Assembly (NCBI RefSeq): GCF_037975245.1
Contig: NC_092573.1
Location: 2,788,501 to 2,852,500 of the forward strand
DNA: 64,000 nucleotides
DNA from: Apostichopus japonicus
Lineage: Eukaryota; Echinodermata; Holothuroidea; Aspidochirotida; Stichopodidae
Reading direction: 5' to 3'
Below, piece after piece: positions 11,493 to 22,623 of this stretch (position 1 is the stretch's first letter; each line of letters starts with the position of its first letter). The notes below the pieces were generated by a model. The model was not told where the DNA came from. It saw only the letters and a list, made by a program, of their open reading frames with translations, and ran no database searches. The position numbers were made by a program, and so were the translations under genes.

Positions 11493-12930
11493 TTCCGGTC
11501 ACCCTCCAGTGAGAACAATATCTATATGGACCAAGTTAAGCCACAGCAGCTACACATGTAACCCATTCAGCTAACTTTCTTTCAAACTGTGTTTAACCTA
11601 TTTCAAACATAAGAAGTAATTGTGTAAATTAATCAATATCACAGACACTGACACAAGTGTTACCTGTATAGAACTTAGGACCTTACAGCCAATTTCTGTA
11701 TGACTCATGTATTTCTTACAGTGGCCCCTCTTTTTTTTGAAAGAGGGGCGGAGGTTGTGGGCCGTTGGTGTTCGTACTTCAAGTTCGTGTCTGCTTCTGT
11801 TTTCACGGTGTCACGTACTACTGTCAATCTCTTGAGTTAAATTTGAATTTTAGAGTAAACTTTTAAAGCCTAGATCATTAGTTTTACTCCATTGCAGACA
11901 GCAGTTATAAAAGGTTATTCAATATGTCATTTCTGTACTGGAATTTAGTATAGCGCTTTGTGTTGAATTGCAGTCTACACCTTAAAGAGCTTTCACGGTT
12001 GACTGGTTTCCTCAAATCAAACAATTTCTTTTGTCAAAGGCTTCTATGAAGTAGACAGTTGTTCACAGGCTGACCTTAACAAATCTATCCTCTTGCTTGT
12101 GTGCAAATAACTAAACACAACGTTACCCTTTTCGCTAATGAGGGCTTCATGCTACAGTGCATGTATATGCGGCAGTGGTTAGCATTACGTGCATGCTTCG
12201 CGTCTAGCCTTTCCCACAGTTAAACGAAATAAGGAGGGACAGACTCTACCAAGATTTTGATATATGTGGTAATTTGGTACTAAGGATATCCTTTCAAGAC
12301 CGTGGAACAGTTATATCGCCATGGCATGAAGCCCACTTGCGCCAACCGTGGCGCAGGACAGGGCTTCATGCGCCACAGTGTAATAGGGCTCAAAGTACAC
12401 GCGAAGTAGTCCATCAGCACCAGTAGGCCTATATTATACGGGTAAGTCTGTGAGAAAAGTGTAGGCTTAGTATACAAGTTGAGTTATGGTCCCAATCTAA
12501 GTTATCTGTGTGAACGTTACTAGACTCGGGGTATTTATTCACCTTCGTAGTTCCGCCAAACTGCCACGTTACCAATTCTCAATGTTGTGGTCTAATTTTG
12601 TTACATAAACATGAAAGCAACGTATATGTCAACATAGCCTATATGGAGTTTTCACTAAATATGCAACCTTGCAACCATTTAATAACATAGATACGGCAGT
12701 ACGAAAGTAGTACTTCTGCCTACCAAAGTTAAAATATTGTAGGCATACAGAGGTATCCTTAATTTCATAGCAGTCAATGTTTACAGGTTTAGACATGCAT
12801 AATACCTGTTGTGTTTATTATCATGACGTAACATCGTCATTATCGCAGTGTCGATGTAAGGGGACTGGGATTGAGAGTGGCGTTTGGTTTTCGTGGCTCT
12901 CAGGCAGGCTACTTGGGGCAACCAATACAC
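11493..12930. other. Spacer with small inverted repeats
   Basis: No gene is seen. A 10-bp perfect hairpin (GCCCCTCTTT...AAAGAGGGGC) lies near 11723-11748 and a nested inverted repeat at 12325-12370. A third copy of the motif GGGCTTCATGC lies at 12142-12152. Confidence 0.4.
12325..12370. repeat. Nested perfect inverted repeats
   Basis: The outer arms are CATGAAGCCC (12325-12334) and GGGCTTCATG (12361-12370). The inner arms are TGCGCCA (12338-12344) and TGGCGCA (12349-12355) around a 4-nt loop. The structure could extrude as a cruciform. No neighbouring gene is recognised. Confidence 0.7.
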
Positions 12931-13227
12931 ACAGAGAACAGAGTAACTATTGTAAATCTTTAAATTTTGTACTAAATTAAAAATAAATCGTGCTATAAAT
13001 CAGTAGCATGTGCTATTAGGATTACAGTTAGAACTGAAAATATGTGTTATTCCAACAAATCCAGATTGATGTATTTATTGGGATCACACAAAGCATATCA
13101 TCAGTTTCTTACTGTAAACCAATAGCACATGCTACCTATTTATCATATTTATCAGCACGATCCAGTTTTTATTGTGGTACAAAACTTGTACGATTTACAG
13201 TAGCCTAGTTACTGTGTAATCTCTGTA
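12931..13227. mobile_element. Foldback (MITE-like) element
   Basis: The two halves are imperfect reverse complements around a centre near 13070. Matched blocks, outermost to innermost, include CAGAG/CTCTG, AGTAACT/AGTTACT, TGTAAATC/GATTTACA, ATCGTGCT/AGCACGAT and GTAGCATGTGCTATT/AATAGCACATGCTAC. Arms are about 120-130 nt with small gaps. There is no coding capacity. Such long imperfect palindromes are typical of non-autonomous foldback or MITE insertions; the family cannot be named, and no target-site duplication was established. Confidence 0.6.
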
Positions 13228-13739
13228 TGAATCTGTCGACTTGGGAGACGTTATTATAAAGTATCTGTTGTATATTTTACCCGTGTTGGAGTGCAATACG
13301 CCGGATGTTACAACCGGTATATAGTGAGCGTAGGCGTAGTGTTACATATGCACACCCTATATACTTGGGTCAAAACACTTGAATAATCTGAATTATTATT
13401 GTTGCGGACAGAATTCACAGGTTCTCTTTAGAAGTATCGTCTGCAGGAATAGGTCTTGCAGTTATCTTTCCATTCCATATGGGCATATTTCATTTGTATT
13501 AACACTACTCTCAAGCCTATGCACTTACGCCCAAAAGGGTGTGAAAGATAGTTCAAGTGTGTGGTCGATTCGTCAGCAATACTTGACAATGGAATAAAAA
13601 GTACAAAATGTAACACAATGAAAGTATGACGTTAGATAAGTGTTAGTGCCATTGATGGAAATCAGTACCAAATAAACCATGACTATATACAGGAAGCGAA
13701 GATAAGAAGAACGGATTACATATATGTTTGTAGAACTGG

Positions 13740-14080
13740 TAGTTGTTTAGGGGTCTTAAGTCTTTGTTGAGGCCGGTGCCATGTGCGACTTAATACAAAA
13801 GATCCAATCCATTTCGTTTCGTTTAAGTTCAGTTACGGAACGGATTGGAAGTTCGAGGCAATTTCAACACATATTAGGTTTCTGAGAGAGAGTGTCTACG
13901 AAGATTGAAATGTTCGGAAACGGGAAATTCTGTAAACTTATCACAAATTGATTTTTTGTTGTTGTGATTATTAAAACGTAAGCGGAACCGAGAATCTGTT
14001 TCACCTACATAATTACTCTTTTTACAAAGAACACAGTAGAATATGTAAATGGCATTTCTAAACCATATAGTCAACATTGC
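13740..14080 (-). mobile_element. Penelope-like element remnant (GIY-YIG endonuclease tail)
   Basis: Read on the minus strand, an open stretch ending near 13874 contains YCVLCKKSNYVGETDSRFR, then FRLRFNNHNN and FPVSEHFNLRRHS. This is the GIY-YIG nuclease pattern found at the C-terminus of Penelope-like retroelements (Y-x2-C-x2-C-x3-YVGET, R-x-R-F-x-x-H, PV-x-EHFN). A second, frame-shifted piece near 13760-13830 (R-N-E-M-D-W-I) resembles the usual R-x-E-x-x-WI end of these proteins. The reverse-transcriptase part is absent and the copy is clearly inactivated. Confidence 0.7.
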
Positions 14081-17000
14081 AAGGGAATCTAACCACAGTG
14101 CCCGGGGTAATATATAGATGAAGTCTTTATAGTTCATCAAATGAAGCCACTTTCGTAACAAACGGCCTATATCTTTTGACCTTGTCGTGTATATTGTTAG
14201 ATTTATACGTGTTTCAAGTGAAACCTTATTGTGTTTTTACTTGCAAATATATAACTATTGAATAAGTAAGTGTTTGTTCAATTAAAGCGTTCGATGTTTT
14301 TTTAAACCCAAGCATAGTTTTATTTTCTGTATTTTTTCAAATGTAAGTTCTGTCAGCAAACATACGTAGGCAATAGGTTTCCATCATTTATATAGCTGAT
14401 TCAAATGGACGCACATATACTGGTAGTAGATAGTTCCTAATCCATTGAGCCTTTTATCAACCCCCCACCCTTCCCTTTTTGCATATAGACTTCTGCGATA
14501 AAGTTATTACTGTAATTGTTAGAAGTTGACTAGTCAGTACAATTGTATCAGGGGCGATCTAGCCTATACTCAGCGCCCCCCCCCCCTTCATACCTGTATC
14601 TTGGTATCAGCAGTACGTTGTTGGGGTTCGAGGCGTCTGAGGTATATGAGATACCAAAGGCACCGACTACCTCTACAGCTTGAAGATGCCATAAAGTTTC
14701 ATCCGTGGTAGCAAATGCGTCACGGTTTCTTAAGGCCCTGGCGACGCGAGTTGGATCACCAAACCGGTAGCAATTCTACCTCACTCCGCCCTGAATCGTA
14801 TCGTTCTCGAGCAGGAGAAATACTTCATAACGTTCACACGAAACACATAACCTAGCTCATATTGTTTATGGAGGTTTAATGGTTTAATGATTTTAAGGTT
14901 TAAGTTTTAATGGTTTAGTGCAATCAGCTTACTTCCATTTAAACCCAGATCTATTTCAAAGGTATCTGCGATAATTAAGTTACAACACTTAAAATTTTAA
15001 TATTTGTAATAATTGTCTGTAGCTTTCTTCCACAAGAAAGCTGAGTTTTCCTCATGGTTAGATCAGAGGCCCAATTGGTTAGACCCAAGCAAAAGCGAAA
15101 AGAGACTTCAGCCCGGTTAGGCCCCGAGAAAATATCAGATAAAGAATAATATATTCTCATTTTCACATAGGCCTACTTAAGGAAAACGAAGAATTTGAAA
15201 AAGAGAGTCAGATGACATTTATTGTTCCCGGAAAAAAATCATTTTACTGCCGTACTCAAATATTTTTTTTCCGCTTGGATATCTCATTCTACCAAAAATT
15301 GTCCGCATTTTCATCCGAATAATTTCTTCACAGCCCTGTGATAAATATTAGAACCAATCACTTTGCTAATGAACTAGAGAAAAGAGTGCAGAGTGAGGAA
15401 AAAGAGCACCTGTGATCGATAACGAAATGTTGGCCAGGAATCCCTACAAAGAGCTTCAGGGAATGGCAAATGGGTGGACTTAGTATACACATATAATAGA
15501 GAGAGAGAGAGGGGAGGGGGAGGTGACCATAGAGGGTGGGGAGAGGGAGATAGGTTTAGTGCATCGAACATCATGAGAGAATCCCCTGGTCAAGTAGAAG
15601 TCCGTAAGTGGTTCTATTTATACACTGTCCCATGGCGATATCTAACATATACCACTGGGCTAAAAGGAACGTGTTTTACCTTTTAAAGATTCAAGACACT
15701 TATGCTTTTGCATTTCTAGTTTTGAGTCGACTAAAGCGACATAATTATTTGGCTTTCTTTATCTCTTTGTTTGGTTTTGTTTTGTGTTTTTTTTTTTGTC
15801 CTATGTTGTAAGGGTCATTAGTCCTTTGAGAGGGATATTTTGACCTTTGGAACGATTGGATTGTTTTTTCTGTTGCAAGTTTCCTCCATACTCTTCAGAG
15901 AAAAAAGAAAAAAAAAATATGTTGATTTGTCTGGTCGTGTCTCTGCTGTTTAGTTTATACTTGATGACGTCATCATCAACTGGCGTGACACAGCTATTCC
16001 GGTGAAACACACGGCTTTGGTTTTTGACAGGTCCAATTATACGCACTGGATATAAGATATGTCGGGTACTGCTATAGGGCATTCATAATAATAGCAAGAA
16101 ACAGAAAAGGGAAATGTGTTTGTACTTCATACCTTTAAGGTGTAAGGTTATGGACAAGGTTCACACTGATTGGTCATTCAGGACGACTAGCAATGACTTC
16201 TAAATTGCTAACACCGATAGTAACTTCTTTGTTGACCGACAACGCCTCCAGATGAAAGATTCTGTCAAGTTAAAGTGAATCCGTGCGTTTCGAGAAAGGA
16301 AGTACAAAAACTGTTCATTTTCCCTAAAAAGGAAATTCGTTTAAATTACTTCTTAACTGACGAATCATGAACAATGAGAGAAAAACTCATGCAAGACTGA
16401 ATGTTGTTTCTGGCTCATACAACTTGTAAGATGTATCCAGAAGCCGAATTCCTCAATCCTCATTCCATGGTATATAGTTACAAAGAATTTTTATAGCTAT
16501 GTTGATAATATAATTATGTCATTTCTCGTGATGTTTTATAGCATTTAAACCTAATTGTCAACTGGAAACAATGTGTAAATGCTAAATGGCCATTCATATG
16601 TTCTAAACCAAGACCCCTGCATTGATCCTGCATAAATACTTATACCTTGGACCCATGAGCGTCCGCAGTGAGGGCAAGGGACGGGGCGGCACGATCGTGG
16701 TACGCTCCAAGCCAACTGATGGTGGCGCTTCGCTTAGATAGTATCAAAAAGTGTGTTACACCTACATGACCTACTGATTCCCCCCCCCCTTGTGAAAATT
16801 TGTGCGGCTCCCTTGCTCGGACCTCCTGACAGGGGGACAGGGCCCCCATGCTCATCGTTACGCCACTGGTCAATCAATAAAATAAACTCCTTCATGTTTT
16901 GAACCTTGAACCTTAGCGCTTTCCTGCTTCAGTGTATGTCTTCCAACTTCCAAGCGATGGTCATTATTGATGCTAACGTCACGAGCAATCTGATTGGCTG

Positions 17001-20000
17001 AAAATTCCGTAATTGCAAACCTCTTCGGGAAAAAATAATTCGCAGCCGGGTTTTCCATTTTATACCTTACAATGGTGTTGCAGCTAAGTGAAATTAATCA
17101 CTGTTTTACCACATTCCTAATTACTGACCGAAGAAAAGGAAATATAATTGAAGATCGCTAGATCTATTCGGGACTTTCCAGTTCTCGAAATATTCCAAGA
17201 ATAAGACCCATGTTATAATTTATCTCTCGGCAAAGTCTTGAGCAATGGCAAGAATAAACACCGTATGCATTAGCACTAACTCAGTAGGTTTGCGAAATCC
17301 CTCTCTTTAAAAAATCAAGAGCTTCATGTAAGTCGTTTTTCATGTTCATGTACAATGGACGTCAAGATGGAAGCTTTTTAAGCAGTTTCCACTGAATGTA
17401 AAGAAAATATTGCAAACAACTCGTCTGTACACGCAGAATATGGGACGGTGCGTGTACTGAAGATGTGGACCAATATTTATTGTTAAGACCGTCCTTGGGG
17501 AGGGTCTATTTCTGTATCACCATGGCTGCTTGGATGTAAAATGGTGCTGCATTTGGCGACCATATCCATTTGTTTGTGTGACATTTGACGCATTTAATGT
17601 GAACGTCGCCCGCAGCACGAAAGACAGACGATCTCTGCTGAGGAAAACACGTGGACTTTTGAAAATGGGGAAGGGATCGTGCGTACTCAACCGTCGAACC
17701 CCTCACCGACCCCCCCCCCCCCCACACACACACACCCCTCCGCAACCACTGCTTACGGGCCGGCATAAACATGAAATATGGTTCAGTATATTGGCTACTC
17801 ATTGCTTACCTATCTACCATCTGCATTATTGCATTAACATTGGCGTCACATTGCAGTGCATGGTGTTTAAAACTTTGAGAGAGAAAGAAATGAGCCTTTA
17901 TCAAGTAGGTGCAAAGCTAGTTGTTATACGGCTTTGCGTCGTAAGTGGGGAACGGGCGGAGATATTTTATAATAATCGTTATCATGAGCTATAAATTCAG
18001 TTTCAATCCAATTTAAATTGTTCATTATATGGAAACACCGCAACATTGTAAGTTACTACTCCAAACATCCAATGGGGATTTTATGAATCAAGATCGACGG
18101 TTTATAATACTTGGAATAGTTTTGTTGATTGAAATACATGGAAAATAGATTAATCATTTTAGGATCAATCATAACTGTTGACTTCCTTAAAGCGCCTATC
18201 ACTATTTGGTTAAACAGGTGTGTAAACATTACACGGTATATTGACAGTTAAATGGTATTTTACCTCATACCTTTGCGCACCGTTAAACAACCACACAAAC
18301 ATGTACAAACCGCTTACAAGTATATATATCACAGCACATCAGTAAGTGTCATTTTACACTCTTTCTTTTTGTCCACCAACTATAGAGTGATATGACTTTC
18401 GCAAATACAATTTTTTTTATTGTTATCGCAATATAAAATATTGTCCAGAGCAGTGAGCTGTCGTTACAGAGTTTATCAGCTTCTTATAGTTGAAATGTGA
18501 GTGGTTAACCGCTTTTGCCTTCAAGTTAGGTTTTCGAGTCAAATATAGTTATATAAATATAATAACTCATTCAAGGGAAACCCCGGACGTAAACGTAATC
18601 TGTTGTCATTTCCGGTTTGGGTATCTGAACATCCCACAATTTTTTCCGGTGCAAGGATAGCTTCTCATTACTACTGGTAGTGTCGAGTGTCCCTCCTTAT
18701 ATGGTAGGCAGTTTTCTGTTTCTTTGGCCGTTTCTTTGGAATACGTATATTACCAAGGAGATACAACATTTGGTACCACACACAGCAGCGGATAAACGGA
18801 ATTCCCCCATGTTATGCAAATGTGGGGCTTCGTACAGGTGACCAATTGGAGGAGTTGATTGTGCCGTGTGCAAAACCTACTTGTCACGGTAAATATGAAT
18901 GTATATATATATATACACATTCTTGAGATAAAGAAAACAGCTTCATTTGTGATTTCGAGAGTCGATGTGTTGCATCTTCCAGACGGTTCAAAGTTTTCTG
19001 TGTGAGTTGAATACTTTTGCACATTAACGTGTAATTTGTTCTTCCTTTTCGTTTCTCACAAGTTATGATGACTTTGTGTTTAAATTATTAATGCTCCTTC
19101 TTTAATTTGAACTTATTTAAAAAAAAGGAATCTTTCAGTTGTTACATCGGCGACAGTTTTTAATAATATTTTCATATCAGTTGGTACAAACTGACTTAGA
19201 TATGACAAGACATGATTTTTTTGGTGGGGGGGGGGATGGGGAGGTGATCTGTTGTCAACTTTACGTGTAAAGTAAGTTTTATTTTAAATACGCTACTGCG
19301 TCTGCTTGAATGTATCATCATTCTGTTGGGTTCTACTACAACTTACCAACGTGGGGACGGGGGGGGGGGGGATGGGGGTAGAAATCAGCATATCCATTGT
19401 TGTGTGCAATTGTGTTCATATCTTCTTTTTTTCCATGCTCAACTTTGCAATCTAATAATCCAGTCATGTCTTATTTCAATTAAGAGGGATGAATTAAATT
19501 TATAAGCAGCAGTTTAATTTTAAATAGAAAAATTATTCTTTGCTTTGAGGAAAAATCCACACTTTTGCATAAACCAATAAATAAAGATCTCATTTTGGTT
19601 AGAGTATAATTTCACTCGTGCCATGAACTTCTAGATAGTCCGTATGTCATTATAATGTGGGTTTGCTATAGCAACAGAAGTATATGACCTTCCTCCGGCA
19701 TTGTGACGGATGTGCACTGTACCATAATTGCAGTTAGTTGTCAGATAGCGGGCTATTTTCTTTCTTGTTCTGAGCGGAAGGATATCAATATTCATTTCCG
19801 TGGCCTTACTAAAAAGTCAATACCGATGTATGTTATTGTTTACCACGTGGTTAGTGATAACTGTGGCGCGTTATTTCTGAGTATAGTATGAATGCATCTT
19901 CATCAGTAATAAGGAAATGATTTTGGCTTTTGTTAAGTTCAAGGCTACACCTGTCGATTCAATAGAATAGGCAATGTTCGGTATAAGCTTAAACAATTGT

Positions 20001-20568
20001 AACAAAAAAATGCGAAAGGGACACAGTACCTTCACTAAATACGTCAAGCTTTCTACTTAGTCGAATATCTTCCTAAATCAAGAAAAGTGTGCTAGCAAAA
20101 AAAAAGTATTCGGGTATAAACATACTAGACTATAAATGAAGAGTGAAATGAGAAGCAGGAGAGATAATTTTCACTGCAGTCTCCCGTTATGCAAGTAAAA
20201 TGTAACACTATATTCAATGGAGGCAATCCACGTTAAAAGTGATGTTGAGTTAGTAGTGCGCCCACTAATCACGGTTAAGATTCAAATTCAAAGTTACAAT
20301 AACCAGTTTATTAGTGACATCCATACCATAGTGAGACATCCTTACCTTAGTGTGGCTTCCATTTAACTGTATAATTAACACTCCCCAAAGTCTGTAAGTA
20401 ATTTGCCATGATCAGAACTAACGGAACAATAGCCAATTCATACACACACGGGATTAACACTGACAGACACATATATGTACTACGCAGTACGGAAGTTAAC
20501 CTAAGGTGCTGTTAACCTAATGGTTCTTTTCCCCACAAGAATCTTTTGTCAAACAGTAGTATATAGGC
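14081..20568. other. Long gene-free stretch with scattered transposon debris
   Basis: About 6.5 kb of AT-rich DNA shows no open frame with a recognisable domain. It contains a GA-rich tract near 15500-15550, poly-C and poly-G runs (near 14578, 16782, 17710, 19225 and 19362) and a degenerate tRNA-like head near 18498-18540. A segment at 16650-16868 ends on the minus strand with CAGTGGCGTAACG, the same first ten bases as the hAT-like element at 20569-20941, but no second terminus is seen there. Confidence 0.4.
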
Positions 20569-20941
20569 CAAGGGCGTAGGAACCGGGGGGGCGGGGGCGC
20601 CAGCCCCCCCCCCAGTGAAAAATGTGGAGGGGCGGAAGTATCATTCCGCCCCCCCGCTTCGCAAGTCAGAAAACCCCTATTTCATTTCCAAATGAGAAAA
20701 AAAATCTCATTTGGAGCACCAAATTGCATCTAAGGCCTGGTGAAAATACAAAATTAAGTTTACAAAATGGAGTGGGTGTTGAATTGTGCTATATTGCACC
20801 AAATTGCATCTGAGGCTACCTGGAAATGCAAAAAAATTCCAAAGGGGAGGGGGACAGCCCCTCCCCTTAGACACCTCCCCCAGGCCGGCCATCAGTCTTC
20901 AGCCCCCCCCCCCCACTCAAAAGTACCTTCCTACGCCACTG
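20569..20941 (-). mobile_element. hAT-like non-autonomous DNA element with 8-bp target duplication
   Basis: Read from the right end the element begins CAGTGGCGTAGGAAGG; the left end begins CAAGGGCGTAGGAACC, giving terminal inverted repeats that share GGCGTAGGAA. The flanks are ATATAGGC (20561-20568) and ATATAAGC (20942-20949), an 8-bp target duplication with one mismatch. CAGTG-type termini with 8-bp duplications are the hAT hallmark. The 373-nt interior is C- and G-rich at both ends, has an internal dyad (TCCAAATGAGA...TCTCATTTGGA) and no coding capacity. A related, left-truncated copy is at 62124-62359. Confidence 0.75.
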
Positions 20942-22623
20942 ATATAAGCTAAGATTGTGCGTTGATCATTTGCTAACCGCTTTTTTCTTGCATGACGGAA
21001 TCCGTCCTTTTCGGAGCATGAGTACAACACTCTGTTGTATTAAACATAGGCGCTGCCAGTCAGATCCGTTCCTGGTATTGTTAGCAAATTCAATTCATTG
21101 TGAAGCGACTGTATTTGTACCGACTCAATGCCTGGTTTTACCAAAAACAAAATGGAATAGAAACGGTTATCACCCACAGCTGTAACAAGCCTTACGTATA
21201 GCTGTTCCACTACTCATCGTTTTCATGTATATTCAGATATCAAGTAAACCGATATATATCACATATCCTGTATCCAACCGCGATTTTGAGAACTTCTTTG
21301 AATTCTGGACATGCTACAAAGTTTAGAGCAACTCGGGAACAGTATACGGTGACTGATACAATATGACGTCATAATTTCTTTGGCGTGCAGTCGGTTTTGC
21401 ACAAGTTGTATATATATGTGTAGATTTACGTATAGTTGCACGCACCGTGTGCAACTTTCATAACGACTTTGTTGTTAGGCCTAAATTGTGTAAGTATTTA
21501 GAGAAGAGGAATCAGATTAATAAAATGCATCACGTGAACATTTAAACTTCGTAATTGTTATTGAATTTTCACTAACGAAGAAATCGTAGGGGGGATACTT
21601 GCAAGTTACCAACTTAAATTTGACTGAAGTATAAAAGGACACATGTGAGGAGAAGGAACGGGTGGGGTGTGTGGGGACGGGGGGGGGGAGTGGTAAGAGA
21701 AGATAGGATAATTATAACCCACAAATGAACGAAAATGCACTTATATAAATACGCTCGAATTAACTTTCTCACAAAAGCCAATTATAGTGTTTTTGCACTT
21801 TAGATTAATTTCTTGGCCTTGGTATAGTAATAACCTCACCTATACAAAATCACGTCTAGGCAAAAAGTTTATACACTTTTATGTTATTTTGATTTGAGAT
21901 TGGTAATTCCTTCTTTCATCTTGTTTAATTGAATTGTAAATGACCCCTCAAAAGAGCCTAAGAGCAACACCTATTTATTATTTTTAAATCAAACCCATAA
22001 AATTTCAGATCATTGGTAAGGAAATCGGATTAGATATTTCCTCCGCATTTCAGCATGAATGTTCATGACCTTTCAGTTAGGCTAAATCAATCCGTATAAC
22101 CTAAACCAGGTATTCGATACAATGTGTTATTTACTATACCTGTCTGTGTGTTGGTGCGTATATGTTGGTGTGTTTGTGTAATCAGTTTAATCACCCTGAC
22201 CGGAATGATAAGGTTATACATTAACACAATATACGAAAGAAGGCGGCTTTATTTGTCCGTACTATTCCTTTGTGTAGCATCACGTTCTATATGGCTTCAC
22301 ACCATACAGGTTTAAGGTCACCGCCATATTCAATATGGGCACTGTTTACTGTGTTTTCCTGCCTAAATAAACCATTTCAAGGTATAAACTTTATTTGCTT
22401 TTTCTAGTAGAAAAAAAGGTAAGAGAACAAACGAAATGAGACGAACATATAGAAAATGATAGTTTGAAGAAAGAAAAAGAAGTTGTATAAACTCAACCTT
22501 ATAGTTCTTTCTTGCATTTTTAAACTCTCTCACTCTCTCATTTTCTCTCTTCAGAGTTTGATTTTTTAAATTGAGAAGTTCCGCCAGTAGCTTTCCTTTT
22601 TAGCGGACTTTATCAACTCCGCA
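20942..22623. other. Spacer and probable 5' region of the tandem-SH2 gene
   Basis: No other gene is visible. A pyrimidine tract ending CTCTTCAG at 22547-22554 could be a splice acceptor for an untranslated first exon. An in-frame TAG at 22588-22590 closes the coding frame above the ATG at 22624. No promoter was identified. Confidence 0.4.
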
